Below are positions 30,867 to 38,503 of a DNA stretch of 43,345 bases, in pieces. The notes below the pieces were generated by a model that was not told where the DNA came from, searched no databases, and saw only the letters and a program-made list of their open reading frames with translations. The first letter of the stretch is position 1. Every line of letters starts with the position of its first letter. Origin of the DNA: Candidatus Woesearchaeota archaeon (GTDB lineage Archaea; Nanobdellota; Nanobdellia; Woesearchaeales; GW2011-AR4). The stretch is from the NCBI GenBank assembly GCA_016184145.1, contig JACPDF010000027.1:1-43345 (forward strand). The letters are read 5' to 3'. The translations under genes and the position numbers were made by a program.

Positions 30867-32258
30867 ATGAAAAAGAGGCAGCTGTTATTATTTCTGACAA
30901 TTTTTGCTATAGCTATATATGGATGCGCGCAGCAGCCTAAAATGACGGAAGAGCCTCTGGCTGAAGAACCTAAAGTTGTAAAGGATGTCCCGGTTGCAGC
31001 TGAAGAAATTGAGGAAGCAGCTGAAACTAAAGAAGAACCAATAATAAAAGAAGAGCCTACAATTGCAGAGCCAGAGCCGGTAGTTGAAAAAAAAGAAGAA
31101 TTCCAGATATTTGATCCTGTTCTAACTTATGAAGGCGCGTATAATGGTCCATTATATGGGACATCCGAGCAGGTAGGCTCTGCATCAATGGATTCCTATT
31201 TTGAGAATTTGGACAGGAACGGCATTAATTTTTTCATAGGCATGTTTGGCATCTCTGGTGAGCCTGCTGTCGATACACTTATCAGCGACCAGGGGTTGGG
31301 AGAAGTGATTGATGCTGTGCAAAAGCATCCTTATAGGGTTATTCCTTTTTTTAACCCCGGAATTGGCGGGGAAGAAGTGGAGCAGCATCTTGGAGAAACT
31401 TTAACAGGATGGTACAGGGCAACCCTCGCTGCCTCCGAGAACATTGCTGGAAAAGGATTCATTCGGGGATTTGGAGAAGTTGAGACGCAGGAATGGAGTG
31501 TGAGGCATAATGACCCAAAAGTTATTCAGCTCATTGAAATAGCGAAAAATAATGACATTAATTTCATGTTTCATCCTGTTGCAACTAAAATTGATGATGT
31601 AGAAAAGATTATTGAGGCATATCCGGATATGGTTTTTCTAATACATATGTACCGGGAAGACTTAGACAAAAGCATGACCAAACTCATTAAGATATTAAAA
31701 GAGCATGACAACCTCTATTTCAGCATGGATGCTGCACATATACTTTTTGTTGATTCTCTTGGAGGAGATTTGGTATATGTTTATGACAGCAACAACAAGC
31801 AGTCATCCATCAATAAGTTTGTTTCTACCTATGATAGCAAAGAAAAATCCATGATTAATGATGCTATAAAAGCTTACAAGCCGTTGGTTGATGCCGTTCC
31901 GGATAAAGTAATGTGGGGGACAGAAATCGGTCCGGAATATGCCTTTGATCCAAAAGTATTCGACAGGGCAGTAAAGATATCAAGATTTGTGATAGCTGGA
32001 TTTGATAAAGAAGATCAGGAAGCAGTCGGCTATAAGAATGCACTAAGGGTGTTTGGGCAGGGCGTTGTTGCAGATTCAAATATCAAAGTGATTGACACAC
32101 GCTCTTGGTCTGACTGCACTGACGTTCAGATAGGTGCCTGTGACACTTCTTGTGAAATACCTGATTCAGAAAGCCTAACTTCCGAGCAGGAAGCGTGCTT
32201 TCAAAATTGCCTTATTGGGAAACAATGCAGGGAGGTTGTTGAGATGGATGTAGGATAA
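30867..32258 (+). CDS. Lipoprotein with amidohydrolase-like TIM-barrel domain
   Basis: ATG 30867 gives a lipoprotein signal: MKKRQLLLFLTIFAIAIYGC, with lipobox IYGC. It is followed by about 70 Glu/Pro-rich residues. Residues about 85-420 look like a metal-dependent hydrolase barrel (Amidohydro_2-like): GINFFIGMFG, GFGEVETQEW, INFMFHPVAT, MVFLIHMYRE, YFSMDAAHI and VMWGTEIGPEYAFDP. His residues on the strands are kept, but the usual final Asp appears as Glu (GTEIGP), and no N-terminal HxH is visible. A C-terminal Cys-rich segment has five cysteines (DCTDVQIGACDTSCEIP, CFQNC). The TATA box is at about 30837-30846. Confidence 0.7.
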   Translation: MKKRQLLLFLTIFAIAIYGCAQQPKMTEEPLAEEPKVVKDVPVAAEEIEEAAETKEEPIIKEEPTIAEPEPVVEKKEEFQIFDPVLTYEGAYNGPLYGTSEQVGSASMDSYFENLDRNGINFFIGMFGISGEPAVDTLISDQGLGEVIDAVQKHPYRVIPFFNPGIGGEEVEQHLGETLTGWYRATLAASENIAGKGFIRGFGEVETQEWSVRHNDPKVIQLIEIAKNNDINFMFHPVATKIDDVEKIIEAYPDMVFLIHMYREDLDKSMTKLIKILKEHDNLYFSMDAAHILFVDSLGGDLVYVYDSNNKQSSINKFVSTYDSKEKSMINDAIKAYKPLVDAVPDKVMWGTEIGPEYAFDPKVFDRAVKISRFVIAGFDKEDQEAVGYKNALRVFGQGVVADSNIKVIDTRSWSDCTDVQIGACDTSCEIPDSESLTSEQEACFQNCLIGKQCREVVEMDVG

Positions 32259-32300
32259 ACCATAATAATTATAAATCAATCCCAAATCTTTTTCTCTGTA

Positions 32301-33188
32301 ATGGATAAGGAAGCAATAGAAAAAATAAAATTAGCAGGAAAGATAACTGCACAGGTCAGGGATTATGGCGCAACTTTAATTAAAAAAGACGCTTCCATGG
32401 TTGAGGTTTTGGATAAAGTAGAGGAAAAAATTAAGGAATTAGGCGGAAAACCAGCTTTTCCAGCGCAGATATCCTGCAACCACATTGCTGCCCACTATTG
32501 CCCGGAAGATGATGATAGGACAATTTTTACTAATCAGCTGGTTTCCCTGGATGTTGGAGTCCATGTAGATGGCTATATTGGAGATACTGCCAAAACCATA
32601 GACTTGTCGGGAAAATATGGTGATTTGATAAAAGCAGCTGAGGACGCATTGGATTCGGCTTTAAAAATATTAAAATCTGGAAGTACTTTGGGTGAGATTG
32701 GGGGAGCAATTCAGGACGCGATACAAAAATACAATTTTGCACCTGTAAGAAACCTATCAGGGCATGGTCTTGGAAGATATGAAATCCATACAAAGCCAAG
32801 CATACCTAATTTTGCCAACGGCGACAACACCCAGATAAAGCCCGGTATGGTCTTTGCAATAGAGCCTTTTGCATCTACAGGAGCAGGCATTGTGCAGGAT
32901 TCTGGAATACCAACAGTTTTTGAATTAAGGGCAAAAAAGCCGGTAAGAAACCCAATCACAAGGCAGGTTTTAAAGGAAATAGAGGCTTATGAAGGCCTTC
33001 CATTCACTACAAGATGGCTCACAAGAAAATTCGGCGCAAAGGCAAAACTGGCTTTAAGGGAGATGGAGCAATTAGGCATGCTTCATATGCATCCTCCTTT
33101 GGCTGACCGCGACAAAGGCATGGTTAGCCAGACAGAGCATACTGTCCTTATAGATGCCGACGGGAATATTATTGTTACGACGAAATAA
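32301..33188 (+). CDS. map: Methionine aminopeptidase, type II
   Basis: The pita-bread fold and metal ligands are visible: two Asp in SLDVGVHVDGYIGDTAKT, His in LSGHGLGRYEIH, Glu in AIEPFAS and Glu in SQTEHTVL. The insertion between the His and the first Glu-containing strand (ITRQVLKEIEAYEGLPFTTR and on) is the type II helical domain. Its 295 residues match archaeal MetAP. It removes the initiator Met from new proteins. A TATA-like stretch lies about 25-30 bp before the ATG, and it seems to be transcribed alone. Confidence 0.96.
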   Translation: MDKEAIEKIKLAGKITAQVRDYGATLIKKDASMVEVLDKVEEKIKELGGKPAFPAQISCNHIAAHYCPEDDDRTIFTNQLVSLDVGVHVDGYIGDTAKTIDLSGKYGDLIKAAEDALDSALKILKSGSTLGEIGGAIQDAIQKYNFAPVRNLSGHGLGRYEIHTKPSIPNFANGDNTQIKPGMVFAIEPFASTGAGIVQDSGIPTVFELRAKKPVRNPITRQVLKEIEAYEGLPFTTRWLTRKFGAKAKLALREMEQLGMLHMHPPLADRDKGMVSQTEHTVLIDADGNIIVTTK

Positions 33189-33228
33189 AAATAGAAAGAT
33201 TTATAAAGACGTAAAATAGCCTGATTAC

Positions 33229-33271
33229 TATCTCACAGACTCCTTTAATATTATTTTACGGAGGTGAGATA
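33229..33271 (+). promoter_or_regulatory. 5' hairpin that buries a strong Shine-Dalgarno
   Basis: TATCTCAC (33229-33236) pairs with GTGAGATA (33264-33271), and after a 3-nt bulge CTCC (33240-33243) pairs with GGAG (33260-33263). The ribosome site GGAGGTGA (33260-33267) is thus fully in the stem, one base before the ATG at 33273. The TATA box TTATAAA (33200-33207) would start the RNA close to 33230, at the foot of the stem. The form is that of an RNA thermometer or a protein/metabolite-gated leader. Confidence 0.6.
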
Positions 33272-33272
33272 A

Positions 33273-33341
33273 ATGGAAAGGAAAACAATTTTTTCCTTGG
33301 AAGATTCCAGCGATTTGATGGAAGAGTTCAGGGAAAAATAA
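33273..33341 (+). CDS. 22-residue ORF behind a structured leader
   Basis: ATG 33273 is followed by 22 codons to TAA at 33339-33341; the product begins MERKTIFSLEDSSDLMEEF and is acidic and helical. It has the best Shine-Dalgarno in the neighbourhood (GGAGGTGA), the spacing is proper, and the promoter is clear, so translation is credible despite the size. No gene follows on this strand (hisS is convergent), so it is not a leader peptide for a downstream gene. Function unknown. Confidence 0.45.
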   Translation: MERKTIFSLEDSSDLMEEFREK

Positions 33342-33372
33342 CCTTGCCTATTTCTAAAAAACTTTAAAAAAC

Positions 33373-34650
33373 CTAATTTTCCTGCAAGAAAGCAACCAAT
33401 TCTTTAGCTGTCATTAAGCTTTCCTTTCCTGATTTCATGTCCTTTAGCTTTACTTTATTCTGCTTCAATTCATCTTCTCCAATAAACAGGACGTAAGGAA
33501 TCCCAAAAGAATTGGCATATTGCAGATTTTTGCTGGGGCCTTTTCCGCTTAAATCAATATCAACCCTCACATTCTCATTCCTTAGCTCTTCTGCTATCTT
33601 TAAGGACTCATTAAAGGCATTTATAGGGACAATATAGACCTTTGTAACTGTCTTTTTATCCTCTTTATTCTTTTCAACATAAGCGTCATATATTCTGTCC
33701 AGGCCGAATGAAATTCCCACTGCTGGAAAGCTGCCCTTTCCCAAAAACTCCCCAATCATCCTGTCATATCTCCCTCCTGCGCACACAGCGCTTTTAACAG
33801 GGCTGTTTTTTAAAAATACCTCGACAACAGTTCCGGTGTAATAAGCCAGGCCCCTGGATAGGGAAACATCAAACTCAATATCAACATTTAAAATCTTTAA
33901 TAAGGAAAATAATTCTTCTATTTCTTTCAACCCATCTGAATCGCTAATTATTTTCCTGATTTCACTGATTTTTTCTTTATTGCTTCCCTTGATATTGATT
34001 GTTTTTATTATATTGCCTATTGTTTTGCTGTCTATTCTTTTTTCTTTTAATTCTTTTTTTACCGTCTCCAGCCCAAACTTTTCCAATTTATCTATTGACA
34101 ATATTGCGGTTTCCAATTTATCCTTTTTTACGCCGGCATTAATCAGCAGCTCATTCAATAGTTTTCTGTTGTTTATTCTTATCACTGGCTCAAAACCCAA
34201 TTTCCTGAATGCCCTGGAAGTTAATGCAATTATCTCGGCATCTGCTGTCATGCTGTTTATTCCAACAACATCGACATCACACTGGGTAAATTGCCTGTAT
34301 CTTGCTTTTTCAACAGGGCCATCTCGGAAGACTTCTCCAATCTGATAGCGCTTGAAAGGCATCTTTGCATTAGGGTTCATTCCAACATATCTTGCCAAAG
34401 GTACAGTTAAGTCATATCTTAACCCAAGCTCTCTTTTTCCCTGATCTTTAAACTTGAAGGTTTCCTTAAGGATTTCGTCACCGCCAGCATATTTTGACGC
34501 TAAAATATCAAACCTTTCAAAAGCAGGCGTCTCTAAAGGGCTGTAGCCATAAAGCTCAAAAACCTCTTTTAGAGTGTCAACTATCTTGTTCTTTACGATA
34601 GCCTCTTCCGGCTTTAAGTCGCGAGTTCCTTTTGGTAGCTGGAGTTTCAT
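33373..34650 (-). CDS. hisS: Histidyl-tRNA synthetase
   Basis: The 425-residue class II enzyme starts LPKGTRDLKPEEA. Motif 1 surrounds YGYSPLETPAFE and motif 2 is FKRYQIGEVFRDGP with YRQFTQCDVDVVG. The His-specific signature is RGLAYYTGTVVEVF, motif 3 is AVGISFGLDRI, and the anticodon domain begins VTKVYIVPI. The enzyme charges tRNA-His. It is convergent with the 22-codon ORF and 50 bp downstream of the HAD gene stop on the same strand. Confidence 0.97.
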   Translation of the reverse strand: MKLQLPKGTRDLKPEEAIVKNKIVDTLKEVFELYGYSPLETPAFERFDILASKYAGGDEILKETFKFKDQGKRELGLRYDLTVPLARYVGMNPNAKMPFKRYQIGEVFRDGPVEKARYRQFTQCDVDVVGINSMTADAEIIALTSRAFRKLGFEPVIRINNRKLLNELLINAGVKKDKLETAILSIDKLEKFGLETVKKELKEKRIDSKTIGNIIKTINIKGSNKEKISEIRKIISDSDGLKEIEELFSLLKILNVDIEFDVSLSRGLAYYTGTVVEVFLKNSPVKSAVCAGGRYDRMIGEFLGKGSFPAVGISFGLDRIYDAYVEKNKEDKKTVTKVYIVPINAFNESLKIAEELRNENVRVDIDLSGKGPSKNLQYANSFGIPYVLFIGEDELKQNKVKLKDMKSGKESLMTAKELVAFLQEN

Positions 34651-34702
34651 AGCATTATTTATTGCAAGGTTGATTTAAAAATTTATTGGTATTAACAGAA
34701 TT

Positions 34703-35413
34703 CTATAATAGCTGCAGTAAATCACTTAATCTGCTGATGCTTAAATCGCCATGCGTATTTAAGCCAACAACAAAAGCCCCAGCAGCTTTGCCAGCTTTGT
34801 AGTCGTTTTTAGTGTCGCCAACATAAATCACTTCATCAGGCTGCACTTCCAGCTTCTCGCATGCTTTCAATATTGGATCAGGATAAGGTTTTGGCTTTTC
34901 AACATCGTCCGGAGTTATTACCACATTAAAGTATTGCCTTATTTTATGGAAATTCAAGGTCTTTATTGCTGGCTCTTTAAAAGTATTTGTCACCAAGCCA
35001 ATTTTGATTTTTTTATTTTTAACAGTTTCAAGAACTTCTCTTGCATCAGGCAGAAGCTTTGTTTTATGATAGTGCTTTTTAATTAAAGTTCTGTATTGGT
35101 CTTTAATTTCCTCCACGTCTTGATTAGGAAAATTCTCCTTCAGCTCTGTATCTAAAATCTTGCCCCAGGCTTTTTTTCTGAATTTATCTTTGTCAAAGCC
35201 TGTTAATTTGAAATGTTTTCTTGTTTGGTTAAAAACATGGTGCCAGGCATCAAAAGAATCAATAAGTACGCCGTCAAAATCAAACAAAATTGCCTTAAGC
35301 TCAGTCTTCCTCTTTGGCATTAGCATCTCATTGTATTTCCTCTGCCCGTAAAATACCCAGTACAATGCCAGGAATGCGGTAATTACAATAATTGCAGTTA
35401 AAAATAAGCTCAT
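34703..35413 (-). CDS. HAD phosphatase with an N-terminal membrane anchor
   Basis: The first 22 residues (LFLTAIIVITAFLALYWVFY) form a membrane helix followed by a basic linker. The rest is a phosphoglycolate phosphatase-like HAD domain: FDFDGVLIDS (motif I), GLVTNTF (motif II), KPKPYPDP (motif III Lys) and VGDTKNDYKAG (motif IV). The catalytic part is expected in the cytoplasm. An anchored HAD of this kind is unusual. Its start overlaps the bud32 stop by 4 bp, so the two are translated together; the substrate is unknown. Confidence 0.85.
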   Translation of the reverse strand: MSLFLTAIIVITAFLALYWVFYGQRKYNEMLMPKRKTELKAILFDFDGVLIDSFDAWHHVFNQTRKHFKLTGFDKDKFRKKAWGKILDTELKENFPNQDVEEIKDQYRTLIKKHYHKTKLLPDAREVLETVKNKKIKIGLVTNTFKEPAIKTLNFHKIRQYFNVVITPDDVEKPKPYPDPILKACEKLEVQPDEVIYVGDTKNDYKAGKAAGAFVVGLNTHGDLSISRLSDLLQLL

Positions 35414-36096
35414 TTTTTACCTTTATAGCGGCCTCTGTTTTCCACAATTTTTACTCTTTTCAGCACTTCTTTTCCGTCTTTGGCATTTTTCTCATATTCC
35501 TGCAAAGCGGCAGTATAGCATTTCTCCCATATCTTGTAATGCTTCGATTCCAAGGCTTCTTTCAATAAATGCAAATCAACAGCTTTATCTTCCAATTTAT
35601 GGGAAAAAAAACTAAGGCCGAAGTCTATGAAATAAATTTTATTATTTCTATCCAATATCATATTGGAAGTTGTCAAGTCGCCATGAATTATATTTTCATT
35701 ATGAAGGATTGCGACTTTTTCCCCAATATCTCTGCTTAATTTAACATAATCACTTTTCTCAAGGGCGTCTTTCAGCAATTTTCCATTAATATTCTCGATT
35801 TCCAAATTCTCTTTTTCATCGTTATTGAGCAACTTAGGCGCCGGAAAATCTATTGCCTCCAACTTCTGCAAAACCTTTGCTTCCCTTTTTGTCCTGAATT
35901 TTCTTAATTTGCCGTCTATTTCCTTAATCCTATAATTTTTTTTGAATCTGTTTTTCAGTACACTAGAAAATCCTTTGGATTTTCTGTGTCCCGAAAATCT
36001 TTGATTTTCGTGGATTTTTCCATCTATTAAGAATATTTTTGATTCTGCGCCTTGAGCGATTAGCTTTTTCATAGTGAAATGGAATAAATTTTCCAT
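35410..36096 (-). CDS. bud32: Bud32/PRPK kinase of the KEOPS complex, with a palindrome-coded insert
   Basis: IAQGAESKIFLIDGK opens the small kinase fold; the catalytic loop is IIHGDLTTSNMIL and the metal motif FIDFGLSF. RIKEIDGKLRKFRTKREAKV is the typical Bud32 stretch. KEOPS makes the t6A base at position 37 of ANN-decoding tRNAs. Between DGK and KNRFKKNYR lie about 18 extra residues (HENQRFSGHRKSKGFSSV) encoded by a double palindrome (35965-36010); other Bud32 proteins have two or three residues there. The insert falls just before the nucleotide-binding Lys region. Met9 is an alternative start. Kae1 is not in the window. Confidence 0.9.
   Translation of the reverse strand: MENLFHFTMKKLIAQGAESKIFLIDGKIHENQRFSGHRKSKGFSSVLKNRFKKNYRIKEIDGKLRKFRTKREAKVLQKLEAIDFPAPKLLNNDEKENLEIENINGKLLKDALEKSDYVKLSRDIGEKVAILHNENIIHGDLTTSNMILDRNNKIYFIDFGLSFFSHKLEDKAVDLHLLKEALESKHYKIWEKCYTAALQEYEKNAKDGKEVLKRVKIVENRGRYKGKK
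35965..36010. repeat. Protein-coding double palindrome inside bud32
   Basis: AGAAAATCC-TTT-GGATTTTCT (35965-35985) is followed by linker GTGTCCC (35986-35992), whose last C begins CGAAAATC-TTT-GATTTTCG (35992-36010). Both stems have TTT loops. Structure and linker match the intergenic palindrome at 9594-9643. The reading frame passes through in full. Confidence 0.8.
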
Positions 36097-36162
36097 CTTA
36101 TGATGTTAACAATTAAATGTTTAAAATTGCCATAACGAGGTTTTCAATGATTCCGAAACCAA

Positions 36163-37443
36163 TTACTGCTCTAAAAGGGGATTTCTTATTAACAGGACAT
36201 ATCTGCCATTTTCCCTGCTTTCCGGAAGGTAAAGCATTGCAGCCTGCTTGATTTGCTCAGGTGTTACACCTCTCATTTTATCCAGCCACATGTTTGGAGT
36301 TAAGCCAGTAGCAACCTTTCTTCCAATGGCTTTCACATGGCCTTGGCTGGTTTCTAATTCAGCTTTTATATTGTAATCAAGATAATCTGTAATCATTCTT
36401 AACTCTGATTCCGGCACTTCTTCCTGCCTCAATCTCTGAAATTCAGAAAAAATTGAATCTACCACCTGAGATACATTCAAAGCCTTAACTTTACCGAATA
36501 TTTCGATAATACCCTTGTTGTATGTGCCGCGATACCCGCCGTTGATATCATAAATATTGCCGTCTTGTCCTCGGAGTTTCCTGAATAGTCTGCACTCGGT
36601 ATAAGAGATAAGGAGCTGCCCAATCATTGCCATAGCGTCGCTGTGTTCAGAATTGTACGGTGGAACTACTAATCCTAAGTTTAAGAACGCACTGCTCTCT
36701 TCTCGTTCTTCAATGTCTAGCAAATCTTTAGCCATCCTCTCAAGAACTACATTTTTTTGTAAAGGATTCAATGGCGGAAACTCAAATTTATTTGGTTCTC
36801 CTCCAGGTATATTATCAAAATATTTCCCAATCAAGGACTCAACATTTTCAGGCAAAGGGCCAGCCAAAATTAAATGGGCATTGCCTGCGTGGAAGCCTCT
36901 GGAGTAAAAATCCCTTAAATCATCAATTTTTGCGCTCCTGATGACAGTAGCTTTGCCAAATACATCTTGATTGTAAGGATGTGCCCCATACAGCGCTCTG
37001 TTAAATTCCTTCTCATCTTTATAATAGGGTTTGCTTCTCTCATCTGCAATATCCCTTATGACTGCAGCTTTCTCTGCCAAGAATATTCCTTTATCAAACC
37101 TTGGGGTAAATACTATGCCTGATAAGTACTCTAACATCAATTCTAAATTAGAGGGAATAATGCCTGCGGGAAATGATGTCCTGTCTAATCCAGTTGCTGG
37201 TTCAAATTTCCCTAAAGAATTTCTGATAGCTTCTGATTCTTCAACAAAATGTTTATGGGTTCCGTCTTTGAATAATATATGCTCCAATAAATGAGAGAAC
37301 CCCTCCTCGCCTTTCAATTCATGAACAGTGCCATGGTTAACGCTTAATCTTGAAGCAATGGTATTAGTAGGTATGGTATTTAAAGATACTAATAGGCCGT
37401 TGCCCAAATGAAACTCCCGATATTCACCATTCAAAGTTGACAT
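36163..37443 (-). CDS. M16-family zinc peptidase (pitrilysin/MPP-like)
   Basis: GFSHLLEHILFKDG contains the inverted zinc motif HxxEH at residues 51-55. The distal Glu is likely in VIRDIADERSKPYY, and GAHPYNQDVFG is the usual following motif. The second half (SAFLNLGLVVPPYNSEHSDA, YNKGIIEIFGK) is the non-catalytic homologous domain, so 426 residues give one M16 pair. M16 peptidases are mostly bacterial and eukaryotic, so transfer is plausible. No partner subunit or signal peptide is seen. It stands alone upstream of bud32. Confidence 0.9.
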   Translation of the reverse strand: MSTLNGEYREFHLGNGLLVSLNTIPTNTIASRLSVNHGTVHELKGEEGFSHLLEHILFKDGTHKHFVEESEAIRNSLGKFEPATGLDRTSFPAGIIPSNLELMLEYLSGIVFTPRFDKGIFLAEKAAVIRDIADERSKPYYKDEKEFNRALYGAHPYNQDVFGKATVIRSAKIDDLRDFYSRGFHAGNAHLILAGPLPENVESLIGKYFDNIPGGEPNKFEFPPLNPLQKNVVLERMAKDLLDIEEREESSAFLNLGLVVPPYNSEHSDAMAMIGQLLISYTECRLFRKLRGQDGNIYDINGGYRGTYNKGIIEIFGKVKALNVSQVVDSIFSEFQRLRQEEVPESELRMITDYLDYNIKAELETSQGHVKAIGRKVATGLTPNMWLDKMRGVTPEQIKQAAMLYLPESRENGRYVLLIRNPLLEQ

Positions 37444-37561
37444 ATAGGGTAGAAGTAGCAGCCATTTTATAAATATTGGCTCTTTGATTAATTCCAGGAA
37501 AAGTTAAAATTAAACGCTTGAAACACCTTTCCATCAAAATTAAAAAATAGCCCCGGGCAGA

Positions 37562-37579
37562 CTTTCGCAAAAGATTTGG
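37562..37579 (-). other. tRNA-Gln intron 3 (18 nt, T-loop position 59/60)
   Basis: This is a complete bulge-helix-bulge. The outer helix is the T-stem GGCAG/CTGCC, the core helix TTCG/CGAA, the bulges AAC and AGT, and the inner stem CAAA-TCT-TTTG. Cutting each bulge after its second base gives the T-loop TTCGAAT exactly. Confidence 0.88.
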
Positions 37580-37600
37580 TTCGAACTGCCGTCAGAGCCT

Positions 37601-37621
37601 TTCTATTGCATTTTCATGCAA
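37601..37621 (-). other. tRNA-Gln intron 2 (21 nt, canonical position 37/38)
   Basis: The intron folds as TTGCAT-GAAA-ATGCAA, a 6-bp stem with a GAAA loop, followed by TAGAA. Its removal gives a 7-base anticodon loop CTCTGGA. The exon-intron core helix (CTCT with ATAG) has one mismatch. Confidence 0.8.
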
Positions 37622-37649
37622 CCAGAGGGCCCTATCCTTGACCGCTAGA

Positions 37650-37667
37650 TTCCGCGAGCATGACTCT
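37650..37667 (-). other. tRNA-Gln intron 1 (18 nt, D-arm position 10/11)
   Basis: The intron is AGAGTCATGCTCGCGGAA. Exon CCGT can pair with intron GCGG, leaving bulges AGA and AAT cut after the second base, and GAG pairs with CTC inside. The outer helix is weak, so this is a relaxed bulge-helix motif. Removal restores the D-arm. Confidence 0.7.
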
Positions 37668-37674
37668 CTACGGG

Positions 37675-37691
37675 GCTAAAGCGTCTTTAGC
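37675..37691 (-). promoter_or_regulatory. Leader hairpin and duplicated acceptor heptamer before tRNA-Gln
   Basis: GCTAAAG-(ACG)-CTTTAGC forms a 7-bp stem whose last three bases are tRNA positions 1-3. The acceptor sequence AGCCCCG also occurs a second time 20 bp upstream (37691-37697 on the plus strand as CGGGGCT). The likely TATA box TATTTAAAAG (about 37725-37734) would give a leader of roughly 25-30 nt holding this stem. Confidence 0.5.
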
Positions 37692-37749
37692 GGGGCTATA
37701 TAGAGTAATCCCAGAAATAAATCTCTTTTAAATATGTTTTGTTAAACTC

Positions 37750-38451
37750 TTAAGCAGCAGTCAAAGGCTCTTCCTGCGCTTTCTTTGCAGGCTCTGGCTT
37801 TGCATCCTCGAGGTTTTTTTCGTCCTTTGTTTTTTCGTGCTTCGCCTTCTTTTTCGCAGCAGCTTCTTGCTTTGGCGCACTTTCCTCTTTGATAGCCTTG
37901 GAAATCTGCATTGACCTTATCTCGCATATTCTTAGCGGATATATCTTATTCAGGCTAGCTCTTAATAAGTCCTGCAGCTTATGAGTTATAAGGTCGTTAG
38001 CAAGATTGTCATAGCTTATTCCTTGGACATACTTTATGATAAAGTCCTCGGCATTCCTCCTTATTTTTGCCCCTACAGAAGAGCTTACTGCAGACCTTGT
38101 TATTATCAAAGGCTTTATCCTCAGGTTTTTATTGTCTGATGTAGAGCATGAGAATGACATATCAATCTTTTCTATATTCCTCCTTACAAGCCTTTTTACA
38201 GAGGAAGGAACCATTTTATAGCCGGTAATTTCTGTAAGAGCCCTGTTGTTCTCGACATTAACAACCTCAAAGACTACCTTTATGTTCTGCTTTTTTACAT
38301 CGTTTGTAAGGTTCATGAGGTTCTCGCTCATGCTTTTGCCTATCATCTTATTGGGATCGTATACAATAGTCTCCCCTATAACCGCTCCCCTGAAAATTTT
38401 GGGAGCTATGATCGGATACCATTCTTTCTTTGCTACTTTGGGTTTTGCCAT
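37750..38451 (-). CDS. rps3ae: Ribosomal protein eS1 (S3Ae)
   Basis: The protein starts KEWYPIIAPKIFRGAVIGET and continues with KVVFEVVNVENNRALTEITG and RRNAEDFIIKYVQG, the eS1/S3Ae pattern; residues about 195-233 are an unusual Lys/Ala/Glu-rich tail. It is a small-subunit protein at the mRNA exit side. The 233 residues are slightly longer than many archaeal forms because of the tail. It is transcribed from its own promoter on the minus strand, 73 bp upstream of tRNA-Gln. Confidence 0.95.
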   Translation of the reverse strand: MAKPKVAKKEWYPIIAPKIFRGAVIGETIVYDPNKMIGKSMSENLMNLTNDVKKQNIKVVFEVVNVENNRALTEITGYKMVPSSVKRLVRRNIEKIDMSFSCSTSDNKNLRIKPLIITRSAVSSSVGAKIRRNAEDFIIKYVQGISYDNLANDLITHKLQDLLRASLNKIYPLRICEIRSMQISKAIKEESAPKQEAAAKKKAKHEKTKDEKNLEDAKPEPAKKAQEEPLTAA

Positions 38452-38503
38452 AGTCGAGAGGAAAAAAGCGTGGTTTATAAAGGTTTTTATCGGTTATTTT
38501 AAA

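Larger units (their letters stand above)
37548..37677 (-). tRNA. tRNA-Gln(CTG) interrupted by three introns
   Basis: On the minus strand AGCCCCG (37677-37671) pairs with CGGGGCT (37555-37549), discriminator A at 37548, no encoded CCA. The 130-bp gene becomes a normal 73-nt tRNA if three pieces are removed. Exons are 37668-37677, 37622-37649, 37580-37600 and 37548-37561. The mature D-arm holds AGCGGTCAA. The anticodon arm is GGGCC-CTCTGGA-GGCTC with anticodon CTG, and the T-arm is GGCAG-TTCGAAT-CTGCC. The sequence then closely follows other archaeal tRNA-Gln. Three-intron tRNA genes are known chiefly from Thermoproteales. Confidence 0.9.
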
